From the NCBI GenBank assembly GCA_047606825.1, contig JASGDY010000049.1:1-32764 (forward strand): a stretch of 32,764 bases of DNA. Direction: 5' to 3'. Origin of the DNA: Rhizosphaericola sp047606825 (GTDB taxonomy: Bacteria; Bacteroidota; Bacteroidia; Chitinophagales; Chitinophagaceae). Below are positions 17,305 to 25,792 of the stretch, one piece after another (positions within the stretch are counted from its first letter, which is position 1; every line of letters starts with the position of its first letter). A model generated the notes under the pieces. The model did no database searches and had not been told where the DNA came from. It saw nothing but the letters and a program-made list of their open reading frames with translations. The position numbers were made by a program, and so were the translations under genes.

Positions 17305-20300
17305 TTATAGAGACATGTTGACACCGAAGGTGAATGTCCTTGGGTTGGGATAGGTATATGCTGCCGTTTCCGGATCCACACCGGTAAACGATTTGCTTTT
17401 CCATATCAACAAAAGGTTGTCGCCGCCTGCATACACCCTGAAACTCGCTATCTTCATTTTTTGCAAAATGCTTTTGGACAAAGAGTAACCCAGTTGCAGG
17501 TTGCGTAGCTTGAGATAGGAACCTTTTTCGACAAAATAGGTGGAAAACCTACTTTCCGTATTGTCGTCGTTGTAGGTCAATGCCGGGATGTCGGAATCAG
17601 GGTTGGATACAGACCAGGCATTCAACAGACGCGTTCCCTTGTTGGATCCTGTCGTAGTTACACTCCAGAAATCGGTGCTTTGTTTTACCTCGTTGTTGAT
17701 GTCATTGCCGTTTACACCCTGGAAAAAGGCGGAGAGGTCGAGGTTTTTGTATTTCATGGCAAGGTTCAGGCCGTAAGTAAACTGCGGGTTGGGGTTGCCT
17801 ATCCAAGTTCTGTCATCGGTGTCGATAGTGCCGTCGTTGTTGAGGTCTTTGTAACGGATACGGCCAAGCCCTTTGCCGGTCTGTGCCGCGGCTTCATCCA
17901 CTTGTTTTTGCGTCCTGAACAAGCCGTCCGCGACATAACCATAGAAAGAACCCAGCGGCCTGCCAAGGATATTGTCCGTCGAACCGTTGCCGCCGTAGGT
18001 GTACAAAACCGATTCGGGAAGTTCGGTTACCTTGTTCCTGTATCCGGAGATATTGCCTGATATGGTGTAGGTCCAGCCTTCTTTCACCTGACCGTTGTAG
18101 TTCAATGCAACTTCCCAGCCCTGGTTGCGCATGGAAGCACCGTTGACCCAGGTGGAACCGCCTTCCCCCAGCACGGCTATCCAGGCGGGATTGATCAAGA
18201 TGTCGTTGGTGTTCTTGATGAAATAGTCGAAACTTCCGGTCAGTTTGTTGTCCATGAATCCAAAATCGAGTCCCCAGTTGGACATGGTGCTACTTTCCCA
18301 TTTCAGGTTTTCATTGCCAATCTGGGTCTGTCGGTAGCCGGAGGACAGCGTACCCGATCCGGTGCCGTAGATGTCATACGCCGTACTGGTCGGGTAAGAC
18401 CATGTCGGGTCGCCGCCTGTATAATCGGTCACATACAGACTGTAGATGCCCGTATTTCCGATTTCCTGATTGCCCGTCTGCCCCCATCCAAACCTTAGCT
18501 TCAGGTCGCTGAGAAACGAGGGTGCATATCTCTGGAAAAATGATTCCTGGCTGATTCTCCATCCCAACGAGAATGCGGGAAACCAACCATAGCGGTTGTT
18601 TTTGCCGAACCGGGAAGAACCGTCGCGGCGCAGGGTGAAAGAAGCCAGATACCTGCCGTCAAAGGAATAATTAATCTTACCGAAATAGGAAAACAGGGCA
18701 TTTTCGGAAGCACTGCCGCCGTTGAGCTGATTGCTGGTGCCCGCGTCCAAGTAGGTGTAGTCCGGGTCTTCCGAGTCAAATCCCTCGGCGGATGCCCAGA
18801 AGTTGTCGTCATACTGATGGTAGTATTCCGTCCCTGCCAATGCGTCAAGGTGGTGTTTGCCGAAATCGTTGGTGTACTGGAACGTATTGCTCCAGTTTTG
18901 TTTGGTTGTCCGGCTTTCGGACACGATTAATTTGTTGACGTCGTTGGAAAGATAGCCGGAAACATATTTTTTCCGGAACCAGTACGAGTTGTAATTGCCA
19001 TGGTCGACGCCATAGTTCGTTCTGAAAATCAGTCCCTTGAACAGTTTGACGTCGGCAAACACGTTCCCAAATATCCTCAGGTAGGTATAGTGGTTGTCTT
19101 TATAGTCTTCCAAAAGCCGCACGGGGTTCTGGCGGTCGTTCATGCCTCCTTCGGGGCCGCCCCAGCCAACGCCGTCCACCGTATGTACAGGTATGATAGG
19201 AAGTATCTGCAATGCGATGTTCATGATATTGTCATCAGGCAGCTGCACTTCCCGTGTCCTGTTGAGCGTGAAGTTTTCCCCGACGGTAATCCTGTCGTCC
19301 AACAGTTTGTACGTCGTGTTGAGACGCATGGAATAACGTTTGAAATTGGTCGTTTTGACAATACCGTCGTTGTCGTAATACTGCGTTGAAAAAAGGTAGG
19401 TTCCCTTGTCGTTGCCATTGGAAAGGGTAAGGTTGTAATCCTGTGCGATACCCGGATGCGTGATTTCGTCAAACCAGTCGGTGTTGGAAGTCTTTTCCGT
19501 TTTTGCGTCGTCGAGGTATTCGGGCAGAAGGATCTTGTTCAGCACGGGTGTTCCGTTGTCGTCCAGGCCCCAGTCGTACTGGTACAGCATGCTGTTGGTA
19601 TTTGGGTCGATACCGCTGTTGACCATGGCTTGCCACATCGCCTTTCCATATCCTTCCGCGTCCAGGACTTTCATCCGGTAGGCATAGTCGGATACGGACG
19701 TACGTCCGTTGAAATTGACGTTGAGCCTTCCTGCCTTCCCCTTTTTTGTCGTGATGACAATGACCCCGTTAGCCGCACGGGCACCGTAAATGCTGGCTGC
19801 GGAAGCATCCTTTAGTATCTGCATGGACTCGATGTCGTTGGCGTTCAGTTCATGCATACCCGCTTCCGTCGGTACGCCGTCGATGATGTACAGTGGCTGT
19901 GTGCTGTTCAGCGTTCCCACGCCTCGGATTTGGATATTGGCACTGCTGGCACTTGGACTGCCGTCCCCCGTGATATACACTCCCGCAACCTGTCCCTGCA
20001 ATGCCTTGATAGGGTTGGCGGTGGTTTGTTTGTTGAGGTCGTCAACGCTGACGATGGACACGGCACCGGTAAGGTCTTTTTTGCGTTCCTTGGTGTAACC
20101 CGTCACAACTACCGCTTCCAGGGAGGAGGACAGCGGCTCCAACTCAACGGCCAGGGAATCTACACTGGTTGACGTGATTTTGTAGTTGAAAATCTGGAAA
20201 CCGACGAGCGAAAAAGTAAGCGTCTCCCCGTTTTCCGCGTCTATGGCAAAACGACCGCTACTGTCGGTAGTTGACGAGCGTCCAATGCCTTGCACAAATA

Positions 20301-20418
20301 CGTTGGGCAAAGGACTGTTGGATGATTTGTCCAATACGGTTCCGCTGATTTTTTGCGTCTGGGCATAGGCGGACAGGGACAAAAGCATCCCTATCATGAA
20401 ATGAATGACTTTTTTCAT
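17305..20418 (-). CDS. SusC/RagA-like TonB-dependent transporter of the fructan locus
   Basis: This 1037-residue protein has a signal peptide MIGMLLSLSAYAQ (to about residue 20). A carboxypeptidase-regulatory-like domain follows (KISGTVLDKSSNSPLPNVFV), then the TonB-box-like LEAVVVTGYTKERKKDLTGA. The plug contains ALQGQVAGVYITGDG, NIQIRGVGTLNSTQPLYIID and KDASAASIYGARAANGVIVI, and the barrel ends NPRTFTFGVNMSL. It imports oligosaccharides across the outer membrane; the operon content points to levan-derived fructo-oligosaccharides. It is followed 29 bases later by susD and preceded by the broken fructokinase, with only 72 bases between. An upstream promoter may lie in that AT-rich gap, but no clear -7 box was found. 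Sequence is intact throughout. Confidence 0.95.
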   Translation of the reverse strand: MKKVIHFMIGMLLSLSAYAQTQKISGTVLDKSSNSPLPNVFVQGIGRSSTTDSSGRFAIDAENGETLTFSLVGFQIFNYKITSTSVDSLAVELEPLSSSLEAVVVTGYTKERKKDLTGAVSIVSVDDLNKQTTANPIKALQGQVAGVYITGDGSPSASSANIQIRGVGTLNSTQPLYIIDGVPTEAGMHELNANDIESMQILKDASAASIYGARAANGVIVITTKKGKAGRLNVNFNGRTSVSDYAYRMKVLDAEGYGKAMWQAMVNSGIDPNTNSMLYQYDWGLDDNGTPVLNKILLPEYLDDAKTEKTSNTDWFDEITHPGIAQDYNLTLSNGNDKGTYLFSTQYYDNDGIVKTTNFKRYSMRLNTTYKLLDDRITVGENFTLNRTREVQLPDDNIMNIALQILPIIPVHTVDGVGWGGPEGGMNDRQNPVRLLEDYKDNHYTYLRIFGNVFADVKLFKGLIFRTNYGVDHGNYNSYWFRKKYVSGYLSNDVNKLIVSESRTTKQNWSNTFQYTNDFGKHHLDALAGTEYYHQYDDNFWASAEGFDSEDPDYTYLDAGTSNQLNGGSASENALFSYFGKINYSFDGRYLASFTLRRDGSSRFGKNNRYGWFPAFSLGWRISQESFFQRYAPSFLSDLKLRFGWGQTGNQEIGNTGIYSLYVTDYTGGDPTWSYPTSTAYDIYGTGSGTLSSGYRQTQIGNENLKWESSTMSNWGLDFGFMDNKLTGSFDYFIKNTNDILINPAWIAVLGEGGSTWVNGASMRNQGWEVALNYNGQVKEGWTYTISGNISGYRNKVTELPESVLYTYGGNGSTDNILGRPLGSFYGYVADGLFRTQKQVDEAAAQTGKGLGRIRYKDLNNDGTIDTDDRTWIGNPNPQFTYGLNLAMKYKNLDLSAFFQGVNGNDINNEVKQSTDFWSVTTTGSNKGTRLLNAWSVSNPDSDIPALTYNDDNTESRFSTYFVEKGSYLKLRNLQLGYSLSKSILQKMKIASFRVYAGGDNLLLIWKSKSFTGVDPETAAYTYPNPRTFTFGVNMSL

Positions 20419-20490
20419 GGCATTTGTTTCGAATTGAATGAAAAAATAAAATTTATACTATGGACACGACTTGATTATTTGACATACGCA

Positions 20491-20857
20491 TTATTTTATA
20501 TGGCTATATTTTGCTGTTTGACTTGACAACAGTTGCTGCACTTCCTCCTGGGTGTAATCCACCCACGCACCGGTGTGCGAGGCGACGGTCGTGCCGACGG
20601 CACAGGCGAAACTGAGGCATTGTTCGGGCTTTGCACCCTCGATGGTCTTGGAGAGGAAAGTCGCCAGCAACGAATCGCCGCTGCCGACAGTGTCGCCCAC
20701 CCTGACCTTGTAGCCGGGGTGTCGGTAGCTTGCCCCCTCGTGCAGCAGCACCCCGTCAGTCCCCCATGTCTTTGTACGGGGAAAACCAGCCCGTCGTCGT
20801 TCAGCTTGAGGACATCGGTTTTCGCAAACAGACGATATTGGATTTATTGTTTCCCAT
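20491..20857 (-). pseudogene. PfkB-family fructokinase, internally deleted and frameshifted
   Basis: Three pieces of one kinase are recognisable. At 20857 the ATG opens MGNNKSNIVC, a normal fructokinase start. Within a few codons, in another frame, comes FAKTDVLKLNDD (about 20825-20790), a segment that lies about two thirds along intact PfkB fructokinases. From about 20760 to the stop at 20491, in a third frame, comes TDGVLLHEGASYRHPG followed by VRVGDTVGSGDSLLATFLS, which holds the PfkB signature with the catalytic Asp of GSGD, and then a normal C-terminus. The central roughly 200 residues, including the sugar-binding lid, are absent. No single frame gives a functional enzyme of the usual ~300 residues. 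The position between the sugar porter and susC matches fructokinase in the Bacteroides fructan locus. A free fructokinase elsewhere in the genome would have to substitute. Confidence 0.85.
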
Positions 20858-20911
20858 AAATAAAAATGATAAATGTTTAGCCTTATACATCAGGCATTTT
20901 TTACCTTTTGC

Positions 20912-22243
20912 TTAATGCCCAATGATTTTCTTAATGTTTTCCAATGATTTCCCCTTGGTTTCCGGCATCTTGAACAACACCCACAGCAGCTGCAGCACCA
21001 TCATGCACATGAAGAACAGGAATATCTTCGCCGGCCCCACACCCGGGTCGTCGGCAACGACCGGGAACGCCGCCGTGACGGCCGCGGCCATGGCCCAGTG
21101 CGTCGTACTCCCCAACGACTGCCCGTAGGAACGCACCTCGTTCGGGAAGATTTCGGAGATGAAGACCCAGATGACCGAACCCTGCCCGACGGCGTGCGAG
21201 GCGATGAAGACAAATACCAGGATGGGCACCGTCATCCCGCCCAGATGGTGGAAGTGGAACGCCGCCGCGACCGCGCCCAACGAAACGACATACCCCAGGG
21301 AGCCGGCCAGCATCAGCCTTTTGCGCCCGACGCGGTCGATGAGGCCGACGCCCGCCATCGTCGCGACCAGGTTGACCAGCCCGACGCCCGCGCTCTGGAG
21401 GAAGGCCGCGCCCTCGCCCAGGCCCGCCAGCCTGAACACGCGCGGGGCAAAATAGATGATGGCGTTGATGCCCGACAGCTGGTTGAACATCGCGATGGCG
21501 ACGGCCATCAATACCGGCTTGACATATTTTTTGGAGAAGAACGCCGAAAGGCTGGCCCTCCGCCGTTCGGACTCGACGTCCTCCCGTATCGCGGCCACGG
21601 CCTCGTCGACGCCCCCCGGGTCCGAGACCGCCAGCACGCTACGTGCCGTTGCGTAGTCGTTGCGGTGCACCATCAGCCAGCGGGGGCTTTCGGGCACGAG
21701 GCGCAGCAGGGCCACGAACAGGGCCGCCGGCACTGCCAATATGCCCAGCATCCACCGCCAGGCCGCGTCGCCCGCCGAAGACAGCAAATAATTGGACAGG
21801 TAGGCGAGCAGGATGCCGAACACGACGTTGAACTGGAACGTGGCCACCAGCCGGCCCCGGTTCTTGGCCGGCGCGATTTCCGAGATGAACATCGGCGCGA
21901 CCACCGACGACGCACCCACGCCCAGGCCCCCCAGGAACCGGAACGCGATAAAAGTAACGACGTCGGGCGCCGACGCCGAACCCAGGGATGCGATCAGAAA
22001 CAGGCCCCCTATCCAGTACAGTACCTTCTTGCGGCCCCACCTCTCCGCGGGGATGCCCCCGAACAGCGCGCCGATGATTGTGCCGTACAGCGCCGACGCC
22101 AATACCTGCCCGTGTACGACGTCGCTCAACGACCACACTTGCTGTATCTGTTGTTCCGCACCGGATATGACAGCCACGTCCATACCAAACAATAAGCCTC
22201 CAAGGGCGACCACGATACTCCAGACGATAACTTTCTTATTCAT
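20912..22243 (-). CDS. MFS sugar porter, probable fructose/H+ symporter
   Basis: This 443-residue inner-membrane protein has about 12 hydrophobic segments and the sugar-porter signatures in order: AERWGRKKVLYW after TM2-3, VPESPRWL (near residues 181-188) before the central loop, QLSGINAIIYFAP in TM7, IDRVGRKRLM between TM8 and TM9, and PETKGKSLE at the C-terminal end. These define the XylE/GLUT-like sugar porter family, usually proton symporters of monosaccharides. Heading the fructan operon, it should import the fructose released by periplasmic GH32, as BT1758 is thought to do. It starts next to the divergent sensor gene. The DNA is strikingly GC-rich (75% in one counted 60-base line), and both strands carry long spurious open frames as a result. 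The ATG at 22243 puts TM1 at the start (VIVWSIVVALGGLLFGMD), as expected. Confidence 0.93.
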   Translation of the reverse strand: MNKKVIVWSIVVALGGLLFGMDVAVISGAEQQIQQVWSLSDVVHGQVLASALYGTIIGALFGGIPAERWGRKKVLYWIGGLFLIASLGSASAPDVVTFIAFRFLGGLGVGASSVVAPMFISEIAPAKNRGRLVATFQFNVVFGILLAYLSNYLLSSAGDAAWRWMLGILAVPAALFVALLRLVPESPRWLMVHRNDYATARSVLAVSDPGGVDEAVAAIREDVESERRRASLSAFFSKKYVKPVLMAVAIAMFNQLSGINAIIYFAPRVFRLAGLGEGAAFLQSAGVGLVNLVATMAGVGLIDRVGRKRLMLAGSLGYVVSLGAVAAAFHFHHLGGMTVPILVFVFIASHAVGQGSVIWVFISEIFPNEVRSYGQSLGSTTHWAMAAAVTAAFPVVADDPGVGPAKIFLFFMCMMVLQLLWVLFKMPETKGKSLENIKKIIGH

Positions 22244-22559
22244 TTAGTGATTAATTATTTTTGTCCCAAAGCACTAGAACTAATATACGAATGAACGTTT
22301 GTTTTCTTTTCGGATGCAATATTATCGTAGCTAGCAGCTTTTTGGCATTTAGAATTCGTGCTTTTAATTTTAAATTTGTATCATTTCTGAAAAAATATTT
22401 CAATTAATTGGTATTCAATATTTTATAATAAAAAAACAAATAAAATTGTTTTCTGTTTCTTTAAAATTGAACCATGTTTTTTGATTTTGGATACATGGAT
22501 GGCTAAAAAGCTTGTACTTTACAAAAGCTTTAGGCATTTTTCACTTTTATTTTTGACTT
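22244..22559. promoter_or_regulatory. divergent promoter region between sugar porter and hybrid sensor genes
   Basis: These 316 bases hold no gene. They are very AT-rich and must contain the promoters for the fructan operon (leftward) and for the sensor (rightward), and presumably the sensor's own binding site. No exact TAnnTTTG box with a correctly spaced TTG was found; TACTTTAC at 22515-22522 is a near match for the rightward gene. It is flanked by two AAGCTT-centred copies of AAAAGCTT (palindromes at 22508-22513 and 22525-22530, 17 bases apart). Their role is unknown. Confidence 0.4.
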
Positions 22560-25349
22560 ATGGGTAAGTTATATACGATTGCCTTGATGTTCTGCCTTGT
22601 GCTGATGGCTTGCCACAAAAACAGCAAACAGAAACAATATGTCATTGGTTTTTCACAGAGTGGGGAGGCGGACAGTTGGAGAAGGACGATGCTGGAAGAG
22701 ATGAACCGCGAACTTTTTTTCCATCCCAACCTTAAAATGTTTTACCGCGAGACAAGGGACAACGTACCCGAACAGATTGCGCAGGTCAAGGATCTGCTCG
22801 ACCAAGGGATTGACATACTGATTATCTGTGCGACCGATGCGCGGCAACTAGAGCCGGCTGTTTCCAAAGTGTACCGATCGGGCATACCCGTCATCGTCCT
22901 CGACCGTAATATCGCCTCCCAGGATTTTACCAGCCATATCGGTGCAGACAACAAGGAAATCGGAGCCATTGCTGGAAAGTATATTGCCAATCTGCTGGAC
23001 GGCAAGGGAAACATCCTGGAGATAACGGGCAAACCCTCCTCTTCCCCGGCGATGGACCGTTCCCGGGGATTTGACTCCATCGTTGCCCAGCACCCGCAGC
23101 TGCATGTCGTCCACAGGCTGGACGGCGAATGGACTAGTGAGGAGGCAGCTTCAAGGCTTAGAAAAGCAGACTCCGAACTTTCCAGTATCGACGCGGTTTT
23201 TGCACACAACGACCTTATGGCGGGCGCGGCGCGACGTGTCATGGACAGCCTGTCCATCAAGAAAGTGCCGATTGTGGGCGTGGACGCACTTCCCGGCGCA
23301 GGGCTGGGGCTTGACATGGTGCAAAAAGGGATATTGACGGGCTCCATCATCTATCCGACGGGGGGCAAAGAGGCAATACGCAACGCCGCGCTGCTTGTCG
23401 AGGGCAAGCACCTGCCCCGACAGACGGTGCTCAAAACAGTACTTGTGGATTCCGGGAACGTGGAGACCGTAGAGATGCAAGTGGACAAAATTGCCAGCCA
23501 ACAAGACGACATCAGGACACAACAGGAAATGATACAAGCCCAGCGGAAAATATACAAAAACCAGCGCACTTACATCACCGTACTCTTCGTGTTTGTACTA
23601 TTGCTGTTGGCTGCGGCCATCCTGTTGTGGTATTCGAGAGTGCTGAACAAGAAAATCAACATGGCACTCTATGCGAAAAACCGTGACATCCATACCAAAA
23701 ACGAACAAATCAGGCAGATGTCCATCGCTGCCGAGGAAATGCACGAAGCCAAAATCAATTTTTTTACCAAAATATCCCACGAATTCCGGACACCGCTGTC
23801 GCTCATCATAGCTCCTCTGGAAGAAATGCTCGCCAATCCAAGGCTTGCCAAGGAATCCAAGACCGAGCTTACCATCATGCGAAAAAATGCCTACCGCCTT
23901 TTGCAGTTGGTTACACAGCTTATGGACCTGAGGAAGATTGAGTTTGGAAAATTCCGCCTACAAGTCGACCAGGAAGATGTCCTAGGATTTGCGCAAGAGG
24001 TACTGCGGTCCTTTGACAGCCTGGCAAAACAACGGCATATTTCCACGAGGGTTTCCTCCTCAAGCCGTTATATCCGCTGCTATTTTGACGCTTACATCGT
24101 CGAGAAGATATTGCTCAACCTGTTGTCCAACGCATTCAAGTACACGCCGGATGGCGGTGACATCTGGATAGAGGTGAAAGAGGACAGGAATGCCAACAAA
24201 ATCATATTTGCCGTGGAAGACACGGGTACTGGTATGGACGAAGAGAGCAAGAAAAACCTGTTTTCCTTTTTCCACGACAACGGAAGACAGCAAAAACAGA
24301 GCAACGGTATTGGACTGCACCTCGTGCGCGAGCTGGCACTGCTGCACCACGGCGAAGTATCCATAGACAGCAAACTGCATGTAGGCACCAAGGTGGTCTT
24401 TGCCATTCCATTGGAATACGACTACAGCCCGCAGGAAATGTTCCTCAAGCAGGAGTCCGTACTGGAGACGGAACCAAACAGCAAGATGTATGCCGTACCG
24501 CTGGCACAGACGCCGTCTGCACCCAGCCGTGGCGGTTGGGACAATCCGCTCGAAAGCGGAAAACAAAAGACGGTACTGGTCGTCGAGGACAACGACGACC
24601 TTAGGATGCTTGTCCAGAGAAAACTTTCGGAAAACTATTATGTGGTCACTGCCAGCGACGGTAAGACTGCGGTAAAAGCCCTGTACGAACAGCATCCCGA
24701 CATCGTCGTGTGTGACGTCATGCTGCCTGACATGGACGGCCTGGAAATCACCAGGCGCTGTAGAGGCGACGTAAAAACCTCTTTCGTGCCCATCATCTTA
24801 TTGACGGCACACAGTTCCAGCCAGCAACAGATGGAGGGTCTGAAGCGTCTTGCCAACGCCTATATATCCAAACCTTTCCACATGGACATACTGGTCCAGA
24901 CGATAGACAACCTTCTGGCCAACAATGCCTTGTTGAAAGAGCACTACACCTCTCTGGGCAATACCCACGTGCAGCGGATAGCCGATACCAACGATTCCCC
25001 GAACGGCAACAGCCACAAACCCGACAGGAAATTCGTAACGGAATTTACGTCGATCGTCGCAGAGCACCTGTCCAACGAACAGCTCAACGTCCAGATGCTC
25101 TGCGACCTGATGCATGTTTCGCGGATACAGCTCTACCGCAAAGTCAAGCTCTACTTAAAGACCAACGTAAACGAATATATCCTGAGTGCCCGCATCCTAA
25201 AAGCCAAGAGTTACCTGATGGAAGACGAATATTCGATTGCGGAAATAGCGTCCAAGACAGGTTTTGCTACACCTAGCTATTTCTCCACCGTGTTTAAAAA
25301 GATGACGGGCAGTTCGCCGTCGGAATTTATCGGCAAGAAGGGGAAGTAG
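22560..25349 (+). CDS. hybrid two-component system sensor/regulator with sugar-binding-protein-like sensor
   Basis: This 929-residue protein fuses a whole signalling chain. Residues 1-18 are a signal with a lipobox-like LMAC. About 27-300 form a periplasmic sugar-binding-protein domain (YVIGFSQSGEADSWRRTM, IIC-TDARQLEPAVSKVY, VFAHNDLMAGAARRV, VPIVGVDALPGAGLGLD). A coiled stretch leads to one membrane helix (about 338-360). Then come HisKA (HEFRTPLSLI, His407), HATPase (NAFKYTPDGGDIW, DTGTGMD, GIGLHLVRE), a receiver (VVEDNDD, phospho-acceptor Asp719 in DVMLPDMDG, Lys in YISKPF), and an AraC-type DNA-binding domain (about 825-929). This is the layout of BT1754, which senses fructose and switches on the fructan locus of Bacteroides thetaiotaomicron. 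Being divergent from the sugar porter and fructan genes, it very probably does the same here. All key residues are present. Confidence 0.95.
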   Translation: MGKLYTIALMFCLVLMACHKNSKQKQYVIGFSQSGEADSWRRTMLEEMNRELFFHPNLKMFYRETRDNVPEQIAQVKDLLDQGIDILIICATDARQLEPAVSKVYRSGIPVIVLDRNIASQDFTSHIGADNKEIGAIAGKYIANLLDGKGNILEITGKPSSSPAMDRSRGFDSIVAQHPQLHVVHRLDGEWTSEEAASRLRKADSELSSIDAVFAHNDLMAGAARRVMDSLSIKKVPIVGVDALPGAGLGLDMVQKGILTGSIIYPTGGKEAIRNAALLVEGKHLPRQTVLKTVLVDSGNVETVEMQVDKIASQQDDIRTQQEMIQAQRKIYKNQRTYITVLFVFVLLLLAAAILLWYSRVLNKKINMALYAKNRDIHTKNEQIRQMSIAAEEMHEAKINFFTKISHEFRTPLSLIIAPLEEMLANPRLAKESKTELTIMRKNAYRLLQLVTQLMDLRKIEFGKFRLQVDQEDVLGFAQEVLRSFDSLAKQRHISTRVSSSSRYIRCYFDAYIVEKILLNLLSNAFKYTPDGGDIWIEVKEDRNANKIIFAVEDTGTGMDEESKKNLFSFFHDNGRQQKQSNGIGLHLVRELALLHHGEVSIDSKLHVGTKVVFAIPLEYDYSPQEMFLKQESVLETEPNSKMYAVPLAQTPSAPSRGGWDNPLESGKQKTVLVVEDNDDLRMLVQRKLSENYYVVTASDGKTAVKALYEQHPDIVVCDVMLPDMDGLEITRRCRGDVKTSFVPIILLTAHSSSQQQMEGLKRLANAYISKPFHMDILVQTIDNLLANNALLKEHYTSLGNTHVQRIADTNDSPNGNSHKPDRKFVTEFTSIVAEHLSNEQLNVQMLCDLMHVSRIQLYRKVKLYLKTNVNEYILSARILKAKSYLMEDEYSIAEIASKTGFATPSYFSTVFKKMTGSSPSEFIGKKGK

Positions 25350-25402
25350 TGGTAGCTTTGTTCTGATTTGTTATCCGGCAAAAAACCATTTACTGTTTGT
25401 AA

Positions 25403-25584
25403 GTCTTTGGCATGCCGAAAAACCGTTGGGACGACCGTATGAACGAGCTTGTGTTCATACGGCAAAACATCGACAGACAGAAAATGGTTGCCGATTTGGA
25501 AAAGTGTCTACTGCATGAGAGGGGAACGGTGTCCGTTTGACAGCCAAACAGGATTGGATGACCCTTTTCCGACAAACATATAAA
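25403..25584 (+). pseudogene. C-terminal remnant of a CobW-family GTPase (frameshifted)
   Basis: In the frame opening after the TAA at 25400-25402 the DNA reads NRWDDRMNELVFIRQNIDRQ and on to VADLEK. After a one-base shift in an A-run at 25500-25504 it continues KCLLHERG, and after a second shift it ends DDPFPTNI at the TAA at 25582-25584. The order WGDR-x-ELVFIG-x-DxDR...LxxCLLT...DPFP is the typical end of CobW/ZigA-type metal-chaperone GTPases. The GTPase domain is gone, and two frameshifts show the fragment is dead. Contained in it is a 10-bp hairpin (25435-25444 with 25453-25462) that has no U-run. It lies between the end of the sensor gene and the end of the peptide-export operon, two convergent units. 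Confidence 0.6.
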
Positions 25585-25792
25585 TAATAGGCAACGGTTT
25601 CAGAGAGGGCAAAAACACCCATAAATACGATGTCTCCGACATATTATGGTTTATTCGGTTACGGTTAAAGGACTTTGTCCGAATTTCCCGCTCATGGGCA
25701 AAAAAAGCTTTGATGTTACGAACAAGGCAGGTGTCCCCCATTACCTGTTATTGAAAACAGAAGCCCCTAAACAAAAGGATACTACCTATTAC
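25585..25792. other. gene-free spacer between convergent units
   Basis: About 200 bases follow the CobW remnant before the TolC-like gene ends. I see no convincing coding frame, no strong hairpin followed by a T-run, and no repeat. Short open frames here lack recognisable content. Transcripts from the sensor gene and the export operon must both end within 25350-25792, but no canonical terminator is visible. Confidence 0.4.

Noticed and set aside
21098..22195. Long plus-strand open frame (365 codons) opposite the sugar porter
   Set aside because: It is an antisense frame kept open by the very high GC content. The product is Arg/His/Gln/Asp-rich without any recognisable motif, while the opposite strand encodes a complete sugar porter.
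25435..25462. Hairpin (10-bp stem, 8-base loop) as terminator of the sensor gene
   Set aside because: No T-run follows on either strand, and the bases belong to the CobW-like remnant coding pattern, so the repeat is probably incidental.
25508..25741. Minus-strand frame (77 codons) in the spacer after the sensor gene
   Set aside because: Antisense to the CobW-like remnant, no domain pattern, no supporting context.
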